From assembly GCF_028640845.1 (NCBI RefSeq), contig NC_080542.1:60897064-60961063 (forward strand): DNA of 64,000 bases. Direction: 5' to 3'. Source of the stretch: Ahaetulla prasina. Taxonomy: Eukaryota; Chordata; Lepidosauria; Squamata; Colubridae. Below the pieces are notes generated by a model. The model had not been told where the DNA came from, did no database searches, and was given only the letters and a program-made list of their open reading frames with translations. A program made the position numbers and the translations under genes. Shown in pieces: positions 32,239 to 43,725 of this stretch; the stretch's first letter is position 1; every line of letters begins with the position of its first letter.

Positions 32239-33290
32239 CATAACACCTCCTTCTTTTACAGAATTTCAGTTTAATTGTGATAAAATAAGCAGCACAAGAA
32301 TGCCTCAATCATGTGATCAGTAATTGAAAGGTTTTAAAAATGCAACAGGGCTTATCCTTGTCTAAGCAATGTCAGGATAGAAATAAAGAATTATACTGAC
32401 AATAATTATAGAAGTAATGAACACTATGCCTTATTTCCCAAATTAAAAAAAAATAAAAATTCATGGAATTATGAATATAAATGTCTAAAATGTATGCATT
32501 TGGGAATTTAAAGAAACAGGGGTGTTCTAGTTAGATAAGGGGAATTTAAAGAAAACTGCATCACCTTCGAAAAATATTGGGGATATTGGTATATATTTGG
32601 GGGCATTTATGCAATTTGCATTAACTAAAATTTTCCAAAAAAATCTATAGATTTTTTTAGGCATTTATCTTCAAATGAATCACTGAGAAATAAGATGAAA
32701 TGAAAATCTGTAAGAAAATACAGCATTAACAGCACACACATTCGATTTTCACTGATCTGCTTATCCTGAGCTAATTATTCACTGTGTATTTTAATTGTAT
32801 TCTTGGGACTCAATTGGTCAAAAGCAATTTCACTTTTTCTTTGAAGATGAAAAAGAATAAGAAATAAATCTGAACCTTAGCAGTATGCAAGTTCAGTAAT
32901 TCATATTAAAGTTTTTAGAATGTAACCTACCTAGAATCAGTAGTTGAGGTACACAGAAACTTGGGTTTCTAAAATTATCTAAATTATCTATCTAAAATTA
33001 AAATAAATTTAAAAATAATAGATATTCTCTAGATCACTTAACTATGAGGAAGGGTACTTAGAGTGGAAGTGTTAGTAAAATTTAGAGAGTCTGTTCAATA
33101 TAAAGATGCATTGAAAAAAATATTAAGGATTTTTTTCTGCCAAATCACATTCCAATTCAATCTCTCTTTTTTTGTCTGCTTCTCTTATTACAGTAAATCT
33201 GGTCCCTTCTATTCAATTATCAAATAACTATTGCTCTGATGGACAGATATATGTGTAGATGGAGGCCCAATACCTTTACATATTTTTTTT
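32237..33290. other. No recognised feature
   Basis: AT-rich unique sequence without a supported feature. Confidence 0.4.
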
Positions 33291-33295
33291 TAATA

Positions 33296-33659
33296 TAGGT
33301 AGTCCTTGACTTATGGCCACAACTGAGTCCAAAATTTCTATGGCTAAGCAAGTCAGTTGTTAAGTGTGTTTTGCCCCATTTTATGACTGAATCACTGAAG
33401 TTGTTAAGTGAATTATGTGGTTGTTAAGCAAATCTGGCTTTCTACATTTACTGCTTTTGGGAAGCTGGATGGAAAGATTATAAATGGTGATCACATGATC
33501 CTGGGACAATGCAACTGTCATAAATATGTGCTAGTTGCCAAGTACCAAATTTTATTTGAGGATGCTGCAGCAGTGAAAAACGGTCTTAGATCACTTTTTT
33601 CAGGGCCATTGTAACTTCAAATGGTATTAAACAAACGGTTGTAAATCGAGGACTATCTG
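33296..33659. mobile_element. Palindromic miniature element, 'AGGTAGTCCT' family, copy 3
   Basis: Starts taggtagtccttgacttatg and ends gtaaatcgaggactatctg. Interior motifs (gttgttaagcaaatctggct, ggtgatcacatgatcctggg) match copies 1 and 2. The 68-codon frame within it is not a gene. Confidence 0.85.
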
Positions 33660-34770
33660 TGTTCCATTGGTTTGGAAAGAATAGTATTTACATTTTTTTT
33701 AAAAAAATGATATTAGATAATCCTACATAATGAAAAATGATAGAATAACTTAAGTTATAAAAAGAGTTTCTAGGAACTGACATCAACAATTACATGCACA
33801 CAGTGATAGTTGTGAAAATGAATTTATATTTTTCAAAATCAATGTTTACAATTTCGTTCAAAATTTGTTTTAGAAATCCCAATGAAATATTGTCTTTCTA
33901 AATCGGACAGCAGAATGAACTGAGTTTATACTTATTTGCTCAACCTCATCATGTAAAATATGCAGTGAATTGTGTTATTTTAGGCTGGGGACAGTATTAG
34001 AGCTTTAAAGATGTATGGTAAATGGTCAACTGAGAAGTGAGAAAGTATTGAATGACACTGTAAGCAGCCTTTTAAGAAGAAACTCAGCTTGGGGTATGGC
34101 TAGATGAAACTGTTTTTCATTCTTGTTTGTTTGTTTGTTTGTTTGTTTGTTTATTCTTGTCTCATTATTCTTGTTTTATTCCTATTTATTTCTTCTTGTC
34201 TCCAATTTTTTTAAAAGATATTTCAGCTAATGAGGAAAAGCACAGAGTTGGGAATGGCATGCTGAGTGAAAAAAAAGCCCTGCAAGCAAGCAAGAAGGCA
34301 AAAGCCCTACAATCAGAACTGATGAAAGTATTATTTTGACAAGATTAAAATAGAACCTACACTGCTTACAGCAAAAATCTGGTTAGAACTCAGCAGCCTC
34401 CTGCATCTGATAGCATATTGATTATACTGCTTAGACATAAATAATTCTGCATGTGAAATTTTTCTCCTTGTTCTTGCCATTCTCTTTCATGTTCTTTCTG
34501 CATTTCCAAGAACCTGATCCTGTAGGATATGGTAGTTTCAAAAGTGTGATTCTGTAATTTTGGAAACTTGTTTGCTTGATGACTAGCTGCTCCATATTAT
34601 AAAGTCCTGACCCAATATTTAATGTGATAAAAGTTATTTCATTAGTAAAGTAGAAAATAAAACATGTCTCTACTCTCTCTTTCTCTGGTGAGAAAGAAGC
34701 AGATTGTTTGGTTATCTCTTTGAGACATTGTTTGGTTATCTCACTATGTTGCAAATGTAGTGGGGCAATC
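33660..34770. other. No recognised gene; (TTTG)n at 34124-34152
   Basis: AT-rich sequence. The only clear repeat is the TTTG tetranucleotide run of about 7 units. Confidence 0.45.
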
Positions 34771-35060
34771 CCCTGATCCAACACGTGGCAGAGCCCCTGA
34801 TCTGACTTGCAGTGCTGCGGGTACCCAGATCTGGCGCAATGCTGCGGAGCAGCTTGCATGGCTCCAATCCAGCTCATAGCACTGCAGGAGACCCCAGTCC
34901 AGTACACAGTGCTGCTCGGATGGCCCCAGGCACCATGAGGGTGGCTTGGGATGGGCTGATCTGGCATTCAGTGTTGCAGGGGGCCTCAATCCAGCATGCA
35001 GCACTACAGGTGGCCCCAAACTGGTACATGACGGCTGTGCAGTGTCAGGGAGCCCTGCGT
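34771..35060. repeat. Degenerate minisatellite-like repeat, ~31-bp unit
   Basis: Variants of aatccagcatgcagcactac + aggtggcccc recur about eight times with irregular spacing (near 34799, 34829, 34867, 34898, 34960, 34991). Units are heavily diverged and some are expanded. Confidence 0.6.
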
Positions 35061-36249
35061 GCTGCAGGCTGACTTGGGGTGGGGGTCTGATTTGACACAG
35101 GGTGACTGCACAGCATTCAGGCAGCTCCTATTGCTGCAGGGTGTCTTGGGCAGCCCTGATCCATCTGTGCAGCACTCTGGAGGCTTGGCTATACAAGGGG
35201 GCTGCTCATCCACTGGACAGGAGACCTGGCAGAAATTAGGGCGAAGGGGTGACCCAGGGAAAGAAGATATAAAGAGGGGAGGCACGTAGTGCAAAGTGGA
35301 AGAACAAAAGCAAAAAGACAGAGAGATAGAGAGAGAGACTAAAGCAAGCAGAGAAGCAGTGTGAAAGAAAGGGAGACAGCAGAGACCAATGGAAAAGCAA
35401 GCAGAGATAAAGGGAGGAGAGGGGAGGAAGGGTTCCTGATCCTGCCTTGACATGTGATAGGGACCAGAGGGAGCTGATCCAGAAAAAGAGAGAGAGCAGA
35501 GGTCATCCAAGGTACAAAGGAAGTGAAGAAGTTCCATGTGAGTAAGCAAGCCAATAACCTGAGGGATGCCAGGCACACCAGGAGGCTGCAGATGAAAGCT
35601 GATCCAAGCAAGTGAATGAGCAGCAACCAGAGGGAGCATCATATCCACTAGAAGGAAGTGGAGATGAGCTGATCCAGCAGAGGACAGTGGAGGTGAACTG
35701 AGCTGGGCGAGTTGCCTAGGGGAATGACCAGAATAGGATGATGGCCAGGGCAAGGCACACGGCAAAAGACCCTGAGACATTAGGCCAGTCACTAAGTATA
35801 GGAAGACACAAAATTGCCTGGGAGAAAAGGACAGAGGGATCTGGACTCTTGCAGTCCTTTCAGAGGTAGCACTGCACATATTGTATTTATGTGTATTACA
35901 TTCACTGAAATATAGACCCAATCTGAAGCTTAACCACTGTGGTTAAGTGCCAGGATTTCACTACCTGGGTTTTGTACAAATAAAATACCTTTATTTGATC
36001 TGTTTATATATCTGCATGAATATTTATAAGAGCGATTATTTGCCTGCCAAAAACCACACTTCAAAAAGTTAATAAGACAGAGTTCAAAGAAGGGATAGCT
36101 GCATGAGAAAAATCAAGAAAAAAGAGAGAAGGGAGTTGCATGAGGCAAAAAAAAAGAAGTAATTGAGCAGGTCATTGAGAAAAGGTTTAAAACTCAGTAG
36201 GCATACAATAGGTATGAGTTCCATCTTTCCAGGTTGAACGGGTAGAAGG
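35061..36249. other. GA-rich stretch then unassigned sequence
   Basis: 35280-35560 is purine-rich on the plus strand (gagagagagact, aaagggagacagc). This creates a 305-codon open frame on the minus strand (35004-35921) with no recognised motif, rich in Ser, Leu and Pro. Two aataaa-containing strings lie near 35980. It may be part of an old LTR or a lineage-specific repeat. Confidence 0.35.
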
Positions 36250-36453
36250 CAGGGGTGAAATCCAGCAGGTTCTGATAGGTTCTGGAGAACTGGTAGCGGA
36301 AAATTTGAATAGTTTGTAGAACTGGCAAATACCACCTCCGGCTGGCCCCAGAGTGGAGTGGGAATGGGAATTTTGCAGTATCCTTCCTCTGCCACGCCCA
36401 CCAAGCCACACCCACAGAATTGGTAGTAAAAAAAAATTGGTTTTCACCACTGT
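36250..36453. mobile_element. hAT-type miniature element, 'GGTGAAATCCAGCAGG' family, deletion copy
   Basis: CAGGGGTGAAATCCAGCAGG to TTTTCACCACTGT. Flanks gtagaagg / ttagaagg match at 7 of 8. It lacks part of the interior present in 28902 and 43430. Confidence 0.8.
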
Positions 36454-37466
36454 TTAGAAGGTTAATTTTCAAAGGCATCCAGACTTCCGTAGAGCATGTC
36501 TGTAGCCACTTTTATCACCTGCCCAGCTATTTGTTTTCAATGCATTTTTTATTCTCAGCGGATGTGGTATTAATTCCAATCCAATTCTCTAGTAATTATC
36601 TGGGAGAAAAGCCATATCTTCCTATCAGGTAAATACAGTATTGTTAATGAGTTCACTGGCTATCCTTTTCAGGAGCAACTATTTGTCCACTAACAACATA
36701 GTATTTTCCTATCCACTAATTAAGAAGTAATTGTAATGTAATTGCAGACAAGCAAAGAAACAACCAAGTAGTTCACATTGATTATGAGAGTATCATGTCA
36801 CTCTGTGGTATATGAAAGAGCTGACAAACAAAAATTTGATACAGGCATTGGCAACTAAAGAATTATCACAATAGCTTTAAAGCCCATTATTACCATACCT
36901 ATATGTTGTTTGTAATCTTCCAAAACATGAAATTCCATAAACAGCTTCCTCCCATTGTAATCTCTCACCAAGGCCCACCATCCCTTCAAGCCAGTTGATA
37001 ACCTTCATCTTGAACTCTGGTGTTTTCCATTGATTTTCATGTACCAGTATTGGGGCATTCAAGCAGCAATGCTTTGAATTATTATCATGCTGCTTTTTGT
37101 CCAAAGTAAGTGCTAATTAACCCATAATAAATCGGTTTTGTTCAAAACAATAAAACTAAGATATGTCAAATCCAAAACAATAAAAAAATTAAGAGCCCAA
37201 TTCTTTTATGAATGGAAAATAATGGTTTGAAAATATATTTTGTTTGATTTTGTGATTTTGCTGATTTAACTGTTAAGTAAGCTACAAAGTTTTCCCACTG
37301 AGCCAAAAGCTTGTGTGTCCTTGCATTTAGGTTTCTTAGCTTTTATTATGAAGATTTTCAATATCAATGGCATTCAAGGCCTCAGCAGAGATATCAAAGC
37401 ATCTCAAAAATGCTTATTGTATGTTTGGAACCCTTATAGATCATAACTCCAAGTTCTAGTGGGATA
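36454..37466. other. No recognised feature
   Basis: AT-rich unique sequence without a supported feature. Confidence 0.4.
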
Positions 37467-37474
37467 CTCTAGAA

Positions 37475-37609
37475 CAGGGGTCTCCAACCTTGGTCTCTTT
37501 AAGACTTGTGGACTTCAACTCCCAGAGTTCCTCAGCCAGCTTTGCTGGCTGAGGGACTCTGGGAGTTGAAGTCCACAAGTCTTAAAGAGACCAAGGTTGG
37601 AGACCCCTG
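37475..37609. mobile_element. Hairpin hAT-type miniature element, copy 2 (135 bp)
   Basis: Nearly perfect palindrome: CAGGGGTCTCCAACCTTGG to CCAAGGTTGGAGACCCCTG, arms of over 60 bp around a cagccagctttgctggctg centre. Identical 8-bp duplications ctctagaa at 37467-37474 and 37610-37617. Transcripts would form a long hairpin. Confidence 0.97.
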
Positions 37610-37617
37610 CTCTAGAA

Positions 37618-37750
37618 CAGAGGTGTCAAACTGGCAGCTGCAGACCAGATGCGTCATATGCAGGCCATGGCATCCCCAGCTCCGTGAATGGGAAAAATGT
37701 CATGAAATGTCATATGACAGCAACATGAAGTAGCGAGTTTGACACCCATG
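37618..37750. mobile_element. hAT-type miniature element, 'GTGTCAAACTGG' family, copy 3 (133 bp)
   Basis: CAGAGGTGTCAAACTGGCAG to GAGTTTGACACCCATG. The left flank ctctagaa is also the right duplication of the preceding hairpin element; the right flank is ctctaaaa (7 of 8). Confidence 0.93.
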
Positions 37751-37939
37751 CTCTAAAAACTGATGGCTTTTGTTAACTTTGTACAATTAGCGGTAATATA
37801 AGATGCAATTATAGTTGATCATATATTGCCTGTGATATGCATATTTTTACAGTTTTCTAATCAGTTCATCTCCCCAATTCTTAACAATACCTTGGCTAAT
37901 GTTAGTGGCCTATGGCTCTCGCTCTAAAGAGTTCCATAG

Positions 37940-38180
37940 TGTTATATACCATATAAGGAGTGTGCTATAGTTTTCGCTCAGGTCCTCCAAAAAGGCGGAA
38001 AAATACTTGAATCTCATTGGCTAAGCTGTCTGGCAGCCCTCTATATAAAGAGGACACTGCCAGACTAGCACTCAGTTGGCAACTGCTAGTTGCCAGACTA
38101 GCACTCAGTACTGGTCTACTATTGAAGAGCTGTTGTTACTGGAAGAGCTGTGTCTGTCTCTTCCATCATCGGATCCAACA
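37940..38180 (+). mobile_element. Solo LTR (241 bp)
   Basis: Begins TGTTATATACC and ends GGATCCAACA, flanked by identical 5-bp catag (37935-37939, 38181-38185). It has an inverted CCAAT box (ctcattggcta, about 38012) and a TATA box (tatataaag at 38043). Downstream of the TATA box the 18-mer gccagactagcactcagt occurs twice. No coding sequence or partner LTR nearby, so it arose by LTR recombination. Which LTR family it belongs to is not known. Confidence 0.85.
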
Positions 38181-38185
38181 CATAG

Positions 38186-38694
38186 TGTATCCTCCCCTGA
38201 AATATTGCCAGCTCTGCTATGTGGGACTGCTTCATTTAAAATATCATGTTCTTCATGTTGGGGGTGGGATGTAATTCATTTGCGTGGTTTTGGACATCTT
38301 CCCAATCCATTCTAGGAAATAACTTTATAACTCTATTTATTCATCCATCTCCTGCACTCTTACAGCAGTATAATAGTTGTGATATGCTGCCAAACTTGCC
38401 CATCTGGTGTGTCTAAACGTGAGGCATATTGTTGTAAGTCTAAATACTAGCACTTACCATTTTTCCTGAGAAACTACAGTGTGGATTGAAATTACAGAAA
38501 TTACAATTGTTTGGCTTTAAATAACATAGAGAGACATACTTTTCTTGGTTGATTCAATAATTGTATTGTTGGACATGAACTTTTTTTGAAGCTGGTATTA
38601 TACTCAGTTTCACAACCAATTGCTCTAAAATTGCTTTTCTTTTGTATCACATTTATCTGCCTTTTCCAACAGCTCCTCATTTGTCTTTGCAAAT
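38186..38694. other. No recognised feature
   Basis: AT-rich unique sequence. Confidence 0.4.
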
Positions 38695-38892
38695 ATAACA
38701 GAATAACAGAGTTGGAAGACCTTGGAGGTCTTCTAGTCCAACCCCCCAATCAAGCAGGAAACCCTGCTTGAGTGTATTCAGTCAAATAGTCATCCAATCT
38801 CATCTTAAAAACCTTCAGTGATGGATCTGCCAAAACTCCTGGAAGCAAGCCGTTCCACTGATTAATTGTTCTCAATGTCAGGAAGTCTGTCC
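38695..38892 (-). mobile_element. CR1-type LINE, 3' end
   Basis: Minus strand reads TLRTINQWNGLLPGVLADPS and LKVFKMRLDDYLTEYTQAGF, the CR1 ORF2 terminus. The tail then gives ggttggactagaagacctcc and ttccaactctgttattctgt. Confidence 0.85.
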
Positions 38893-38958
38893 TCGAGCAG
38901 CCAGAAGAGGTGAGCGAGCAGCCGGAAGGGATGAGTGGGCAGGGTGGGTGGGGCAAAC

Positions 38959-39025
38959 CAGGGGTGGTTTTTACCAGTTTGGCAAACCGATTCAAATCGT
39001 CCCTACCAGTCGAATACCACTCCTG
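38959..39025. mobile_element. Short hAT-like miniature remnant
   Basis: CAGGGGTGGTTTTTACC to GTCGAATACCACTCCTG are imperfect inverted ends only 67 bp apart. No target duplication was found. Confidence 0.4.
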
Positions 39026-39244
39026 CTGTTATCCCGTATGCCTTTATTTTAAAAAGGTGTGGAATATATACTACTTTGTTTATCAGGGAAGAGAGAAGAA
39101 GTTGCAGCAGGGAAACCTTTTCAACCAGCAGGTTTTATTTCTCTTTGGAGAGATTTATAGATGAAATAGGTCCCAAGGCAAAATAAAGCTTAAGAACCTA
39201 ACCCTAATTATATAAGGAAAGCTGCAAAGTGCAAGAATATTGGA

Positions 39245-39492
39245 TTCTTGAACTGAGGTGGTGCAGTGGTTAGAGTGCAGCACTGCAGGCTACTTCAGCT
39301 GACTGCTAGCTGCAGTTCGGCAGTTCAAATCTTACCGTCTCAAGGTTGACTCAGCCTTCCATCCTTCTGAGGTCGGTAAAATGAGGACCCAGATTGTTGG
39401 GAGCAATAGGCTGACTCTGTAAACCGCTTAGAGAGGGCTGTAAAAGCACTATGAAGTATATAAGTCTAAATGCTATTGCTATTGCTATGTAG
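39245..39492 (+). mobile_element. tRNA-derived SINE with (ATTGCT)n tail
   Basis: Head gaggtggtgcagtggttaga, B-box-like gcagttcaaatcttaccg, body ggttgactcagccttccatc and tgaggacccagattgttggg. The tail is gctattgctattgctat. It shares its body with the SINEs at 25248 and 55088. Confidence 0.88.
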
Positions 39493-39914
39493 GAAAAGGC
39501 AGAAGACAATCAGAGTGCATCCATGAAAAAGCAAGTAGCACTCAGAATACATGATAATAACGCCTTAATTAACACATGGACAGACTTAAGCATAATTTCA
39601 ATAGTGAAATTATGAGATCCTAGATCAAGCAAAGTCCAAAAATGCTACAGAATTCCTGGAAGTCTGGCACTTGGACATTGGCCATGAACAAACAGATTAG
39701 AGATAAACAATATCTATAAGCCATTCAAGAAAAGACAAAAAGTGAACAAAAAGATCAAAACACATCCCATGATCAATCAACAATCTGATGAGCAAAAATT
39801 GAGACCAAGATTAACATCAGATGAACAATCAAGAAATAAACAATAACCCAATCAAAGAACTGCCCAAATAAGCTAACAGTAAATAGTAAATATTTATTTA
39901 GTAAATAGTAAATA
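39493..39914. other. No recognised feature
   Basis: A-rich sequence; none supportable. Confidence 0.4.
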
Positions 39915-40268
39915 GGGACGTGGTGGCTCAGCGGGTAAAAGATGCTGAGCTTGTTGATTGAAAGGTTGGCAGTTCAGTGGTTCGAATCCCTAGTGCTTTA
40001 TAATGGGGTGAGCTGCCGTTCCTTGTTCTAACTTCTGCCAACCTAGCAGTTCAAAAGCACATAAAAATGCAAATAGAAAAATAGGGACCACCTTTGGTGG
40101 GAAGGTAACAGCGTTCCATGCAACTTTGGCGTTGAGTCATGCTGGCCACATGACCACAGAGACATCTTCGGACAGCGCTGGCTCTTCAGCTTTGAAACGG
40201 AGATGAGCACCGCCCCCTAGAGTCAGGAACGACTAGCACATATGTGCGAGGGGAATGTTTACCTTTTT
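39915..40268 (+). mobile_element. Sauria SINE, copy 2
   Basis: Head gggacgtggtggctcagcgg, B-box ggttcgaatcc, body gacatcttcggacagcgctg and BovB-like tail ccctagagtcaggaacgact. An aaatag string flanks both ends and may be part of its target duplication. Confidence 0.93.
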
Positions 40269-41020
40269 AAATAGCCCAACCAAAGAACCTCCAATACCAT
40301 TCCCACCAACATTGACTGGGCAAACCACCAGTATATAAAATGTGAAGAAATGCTACTCCTTACTAGCACTGATGATGTTACCTAGTTTAGGTAATGAAAC
40401 CTCCGCCAGAAAACAATCGAACTTTAAAAGCACCAAGAAATTATCATTTCAAACCTGAGCTATAAATATTTGCCTTTAAAGAACTATCATTTAGGTTTGC
40501 CATTTATGCATTGCTTATAATTAGAAGCTAAACATTTTTCATTTTAAAAAGTTGTAAGATATTGCAGCTGTTTGGAAAGATTTTACAATATTAGATTTAT
40601 ATCACATTTTTATTTTGTACAATTCAAGCCAGCATATATAGTGATATTGCTGGTTAGACCAGACATGTGGAAAAGTGGGCATGCAAGACTGAATTTGAGA
40701 TACTGGTCATTTAGGCCTCAGGTTTGCTTGCAAAATATCTGAGGTTCTGCCTATGTGTAAATCAGCTTCCACTAAACTGTATTCCAAGCTACTCTCAGAT
40801 TTTGGCAGAAGGATATTTCCAGTTCCAGATCAAATCTAATCTTAATTATGGCCATTAGACCAAGAGAAAAGAAAAGAAAACATGTATAAATTTAAAAGAA
40901 AATATTTCCAAAAGTAAAATGATAAACTCTAGATTCTGTGTTTTAATCTTTTTTTACTTGTTGGCAACATTTAGACAGTGTTGGATAGTTGGATCTAGTC
41001 AGCTTTCAGATTCTTATTTA
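40269..41020. other. No recognised feature
   Basis: AT-rich sequence. 40360-40440 (gatgatgttacctagtttag, gaaacctccgccag) could be a repeat I cannot name. Confidence 0.35.
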
Positions 41021-41195
41021 TTTATTTATTTATTTATTTATTTTATTGAGTACATATTAGATAATATATATAAGTATAAGCATAAATTGAATACATAAAG
41101 TGAATACAATTAAAAGGAACATTAAGACAGGGATGGTATGCACGCTGGTGCTCTTATGCACACCCCTTACAGACCTCTTAGGAATGGGGTGAGGT

Positions 41196-41332
41196 CAGTG
41201 GTGGGATTCAGCCAGTTCGCACCACTTCGGGAGAACTGGTTGTTAACTTTCTGAGCAGTTTGGCAAACTGGTTGTTGGAAGAAATCATTAGGGCAGAGAA
41301 CCGGTTGTTAAATTACTTGAATCCCACTACTG
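41196..41332. mobile_element. hAT-type miniature element, 'CAGTGGTGGGATTCAGCC' family, copy 2 (137 bp)
   Basis: Same length as and very similar to copy 1 at 26601. Identical flanks ggtgaggt at 41188-41195 and 41333-41340. Inserted in the LINE. Confidence 0.96.
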
Positions 41333-41557
41333 GGTGAGGTCAACAGTAGACAGTCTTAGGTTAAAGTTTGGGGGGGTTTGGGATGAGACCACAGAGTCTG
41401 GTAGTGCCTTCTAGGTATTAACAATTGTTATGAAGTCATATTTTCTGCAATCGAGTTTGGAGTTTAAGTTTGTATCTATTGTGTGCTCGTGTATTGTTGT
41501 GGTTGAAGCTGAAGTAATCATTGACAGGTAGGACATTGTATCAGATGATTTTATAAG

Positions 41558-42159
41558 TGTCGTGTCCCCCTCCCCCTCCGACGACCGGGTCAAGAAAGTC
41601 CGTATCAAACGTGGCAACGAAGCCTCTGCAGCTTGCCAAATTCCTTCGAGGTTTATCAGGGCAGGCAGGAGTCCAAGTTGTGACTTCAGTGATAGAGTCC
41701 GATATCAGCAAACTAGATGAGACTTTGCTTGACTCAAGGTTGGAATGCCAAAAGCAGGTCCTTTATATAGGCTGTGGGGTGTGGCTCCATGACTCAGCAT
41801 TTATCCTCCCTTCCTTCTTCTGGCATCGCCTCTCAGATCTCCGGAAGCGAGGATCCTCCCACTTTGAATTGTCTTCTGCTGTTTGGGAAAGGGAGGGGTC
41901 AGAAGGAGTAGGCCCGAGCAATTCCAATCCCTGGCTGGCTTCCTCTGATGGCTGAGCCAAAGGAACACACACCGTATGAGTGAGGTTTATCGGGCTTGTT
42001 TGTTCACTCCTGGAATCCTCTCCAGGCATGAGGCCAGGGCCGGGGGCTGGAGGCATGACAGGCCGTTCATCTTCATTATCAGACTCCGAGTCTGATAACA
42101 GGCCCGGTTGGAGATGGGTGGGGCCCAGCTGAGGAGAGGAGGGAGGACGAGTCACAACA
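41558..42159 (-). mobile_element. Solo LTR (602 bp)
   Basis: Plus-strand ends TGTCGTGTCC and GAGTCACAACA give TG...CA termini. Identical 5-bp duplications ataag lie at 41553-41557 and 42160-42164. On the minus strand a TATA box (cctatataaagg) sits about 390 bp from the LTR start, setting its orientation. It is GC-rich with CpGs, unlike the host LINE, and closed duplications suggest a fairly recent insertion. The 130-132-codon frames on both strands are chance. An ERV or gypsy origin is likely; the family is not recognised. Confidence 0.88.
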
Positions 42160-42500
42160 ATAAGCTATGTTTAGGTCATATTGAAGGTGGCGTAGTTCTA
42201 ATTTTCTAAACCCAGAATTTCAAAGTCTGGTGGCATAAGATATTTTGTTGCGAACAGAGGAGTGGAGGAATCTTCTTGTAAAATATTTCTGGACGCGCTC
42301 AATTGTATTAATGTCCAAAATGAGGTGTGGGTTCCAGACAGATGAGCTGTATTTGAGAATTGGTCTAGCAAATGTTTTGTATGCTATAGTTAGTAGTATA
42401 ATATATATCTTAAAATATTCTTCCATGCCGCTTGCTTTGGGCACTGTGGAAATACTATACAACTCAAGCAGGGTAGTGCTTTCCAACCTTAGGACAGAAA

Positions 42501-42662
42501 ACTGGATGATCTTGACACAATTATAGAAACCAAATGATAATGCTACTGTAATGATAATGATAATTTATTAAATGATATGCCCTCTGATTCCTAATGATTC
42601 TGGGCAGGGCATTTTATAAATTGTTAAAAATAGTTTATAATAATCACAAACAACAACAATAA
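42501..42662. other. Short unassigned spacer
   Basis: AT-rich sequence between the LINE and the next miniature element. Confidence 0.4.
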
Positions 42663-42670
42663 CCACAAAT

Positions 42671-42953
42671 CAGTGGTGGGTTTCAAAAATGTTTACTACT
42701 GGTTCTATGGGTGTGGTTTGGTGGGCGTGGCATGGCTTGGTGGGTGTGGCTTGATAGGCATGGCAATCTCCATTCTCTCCCCACTCCAGGGGAAGATGAC
42801 TGCAATTTCCTCCCGATCAGCTGGGACTCGGAAGGCAGAGAATAGATGGGCGTGGGGCCAATCAGAGGTGGTATTTACTGGTTCTCCAAACTACTCAAAA
42901 ATTCCACTACCAGTTCTCCAGAACTGGTCAGAACCTGCTGAAACCCACCTCTG
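42671..42953. mobile_element. hAT-type miniature element, 'GGTGAAATCCAGCAGG' family, reverse orientation (283 bp)
   Basis: CAGTGGTGGGTTTCAAAAAT to TGAAACCCACCTCTG. Flanks ccacaaat / ccacaacc match at 6 of 8. Interior: ctggttctatgggtgtggtt and gaactggtcagaacctgctg. Confidence 0.82.
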
Positions 42954-43429
42954 CCACAACCCTCCTGTAAAAGAATGAAATTTGCAGAAATGACACAACT
43001 GGATTGAAGCAAAGACAAAAGTGGGTTTCAAAAGTCTCACCAAAGTCTTGGGGAAAAAACCTGGTCTTCAGGCCCTTTGAAACTTAACTACGTATGTTAT
43101 TGCCTCCTATGCCAATAGTCTTATGATTCTGTTCAGAGTCATTTTGTGCCTTCATTCTATACCTTGGCAATGCTTCACCACCCACTTTGTAGCAAAGGCT
43201 GCAGGAAATATATGGATTTTCATGTGATGCTCCTCTAAAGTAGCAGACTTTACAAGCAATTTTTACTTATAATACTATTTTGTGGATTCTTTTCTCCTCA
43301 AAAATAATTTTTTGTTCATATTTTCACTGTATTTCCATATTTTTATGTGCATTTTAACTGGTGTCTGTTTATAATTTGTATATACAATTTAAGAATGATA
43401 GTTGGGCATATAAAATGTTCCCTTCATTC
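42954..43429. other. No recognised feature
   Basis: Unique sequence between two miniature elements. Confidence 0.4.
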
Positions 43430-43725
43430 CAGGAGTGAAATCCAGCAGGATTTGGAGAACAGGTAACAAATTTTGAGCAGTTTGGAGAACTGGTAGTGGA
43501 AATTTTGAGTAGTTCAGAGAAATGGCAAATACCACCTCTGGCTGGCTGCAGAGTGGGGTAGAAATGGAGATTTTGCAATATCTTTCCCCCAGGAGTGGGG
43601 AGGGAATGGGGATTTTGCAGTATTCTTTCCCTGTCACGCCCATCAAGCCACGCCCACCAAGCCACACCATGCCTACCAAGCCATGCCCAGAAAACAAGTA
43701 GTAAAAAAAATGGATTTCACCACTG
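43430..43725. mobile_element. hAT-type miniature element, 'GGTGAAATCCAGCAGG' family (296 bp)
   Basis: CAGGAGTGAAATCCAGCAGG to TGGATTTCACCACTG. Flanks cttcattc / cttaattc match at 7 of 8. Interior holds a duplicated gattttgcaatatctttccc / gattttgcagtattctttcc segment. Confidence 0.87.

Larger units (their letters stand above)
41021..42500 (-). mobile_element. CR1/L2-like LINE, 3' part, carrying two nested insertions
   Basis: Same family as 56870-59130, opposite orientation. From 42486 the minus strand reads TIAYKTFARPILKYSSSVWN, PHLILDINTIERVQKYFTRR and FLHSSVRNKISYATRL. Beyond the solo LTR it resumes with the 3' region (SMITSASTTTIHEHTIDTN and cgattgcagaaaatatgact). The 3' terminus is the (TTTA)n run at 41021-41042, matching the (AATA)n tail of the copy at 18796. 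Confidence 0.87.

Noticed and set aside
41557..42155. 130- and 132-codon frames on opposite strands
   Set aside because: Both fall within a solo LTR bounded by ataag duplications; they are chance openings in GC-rich DNA.
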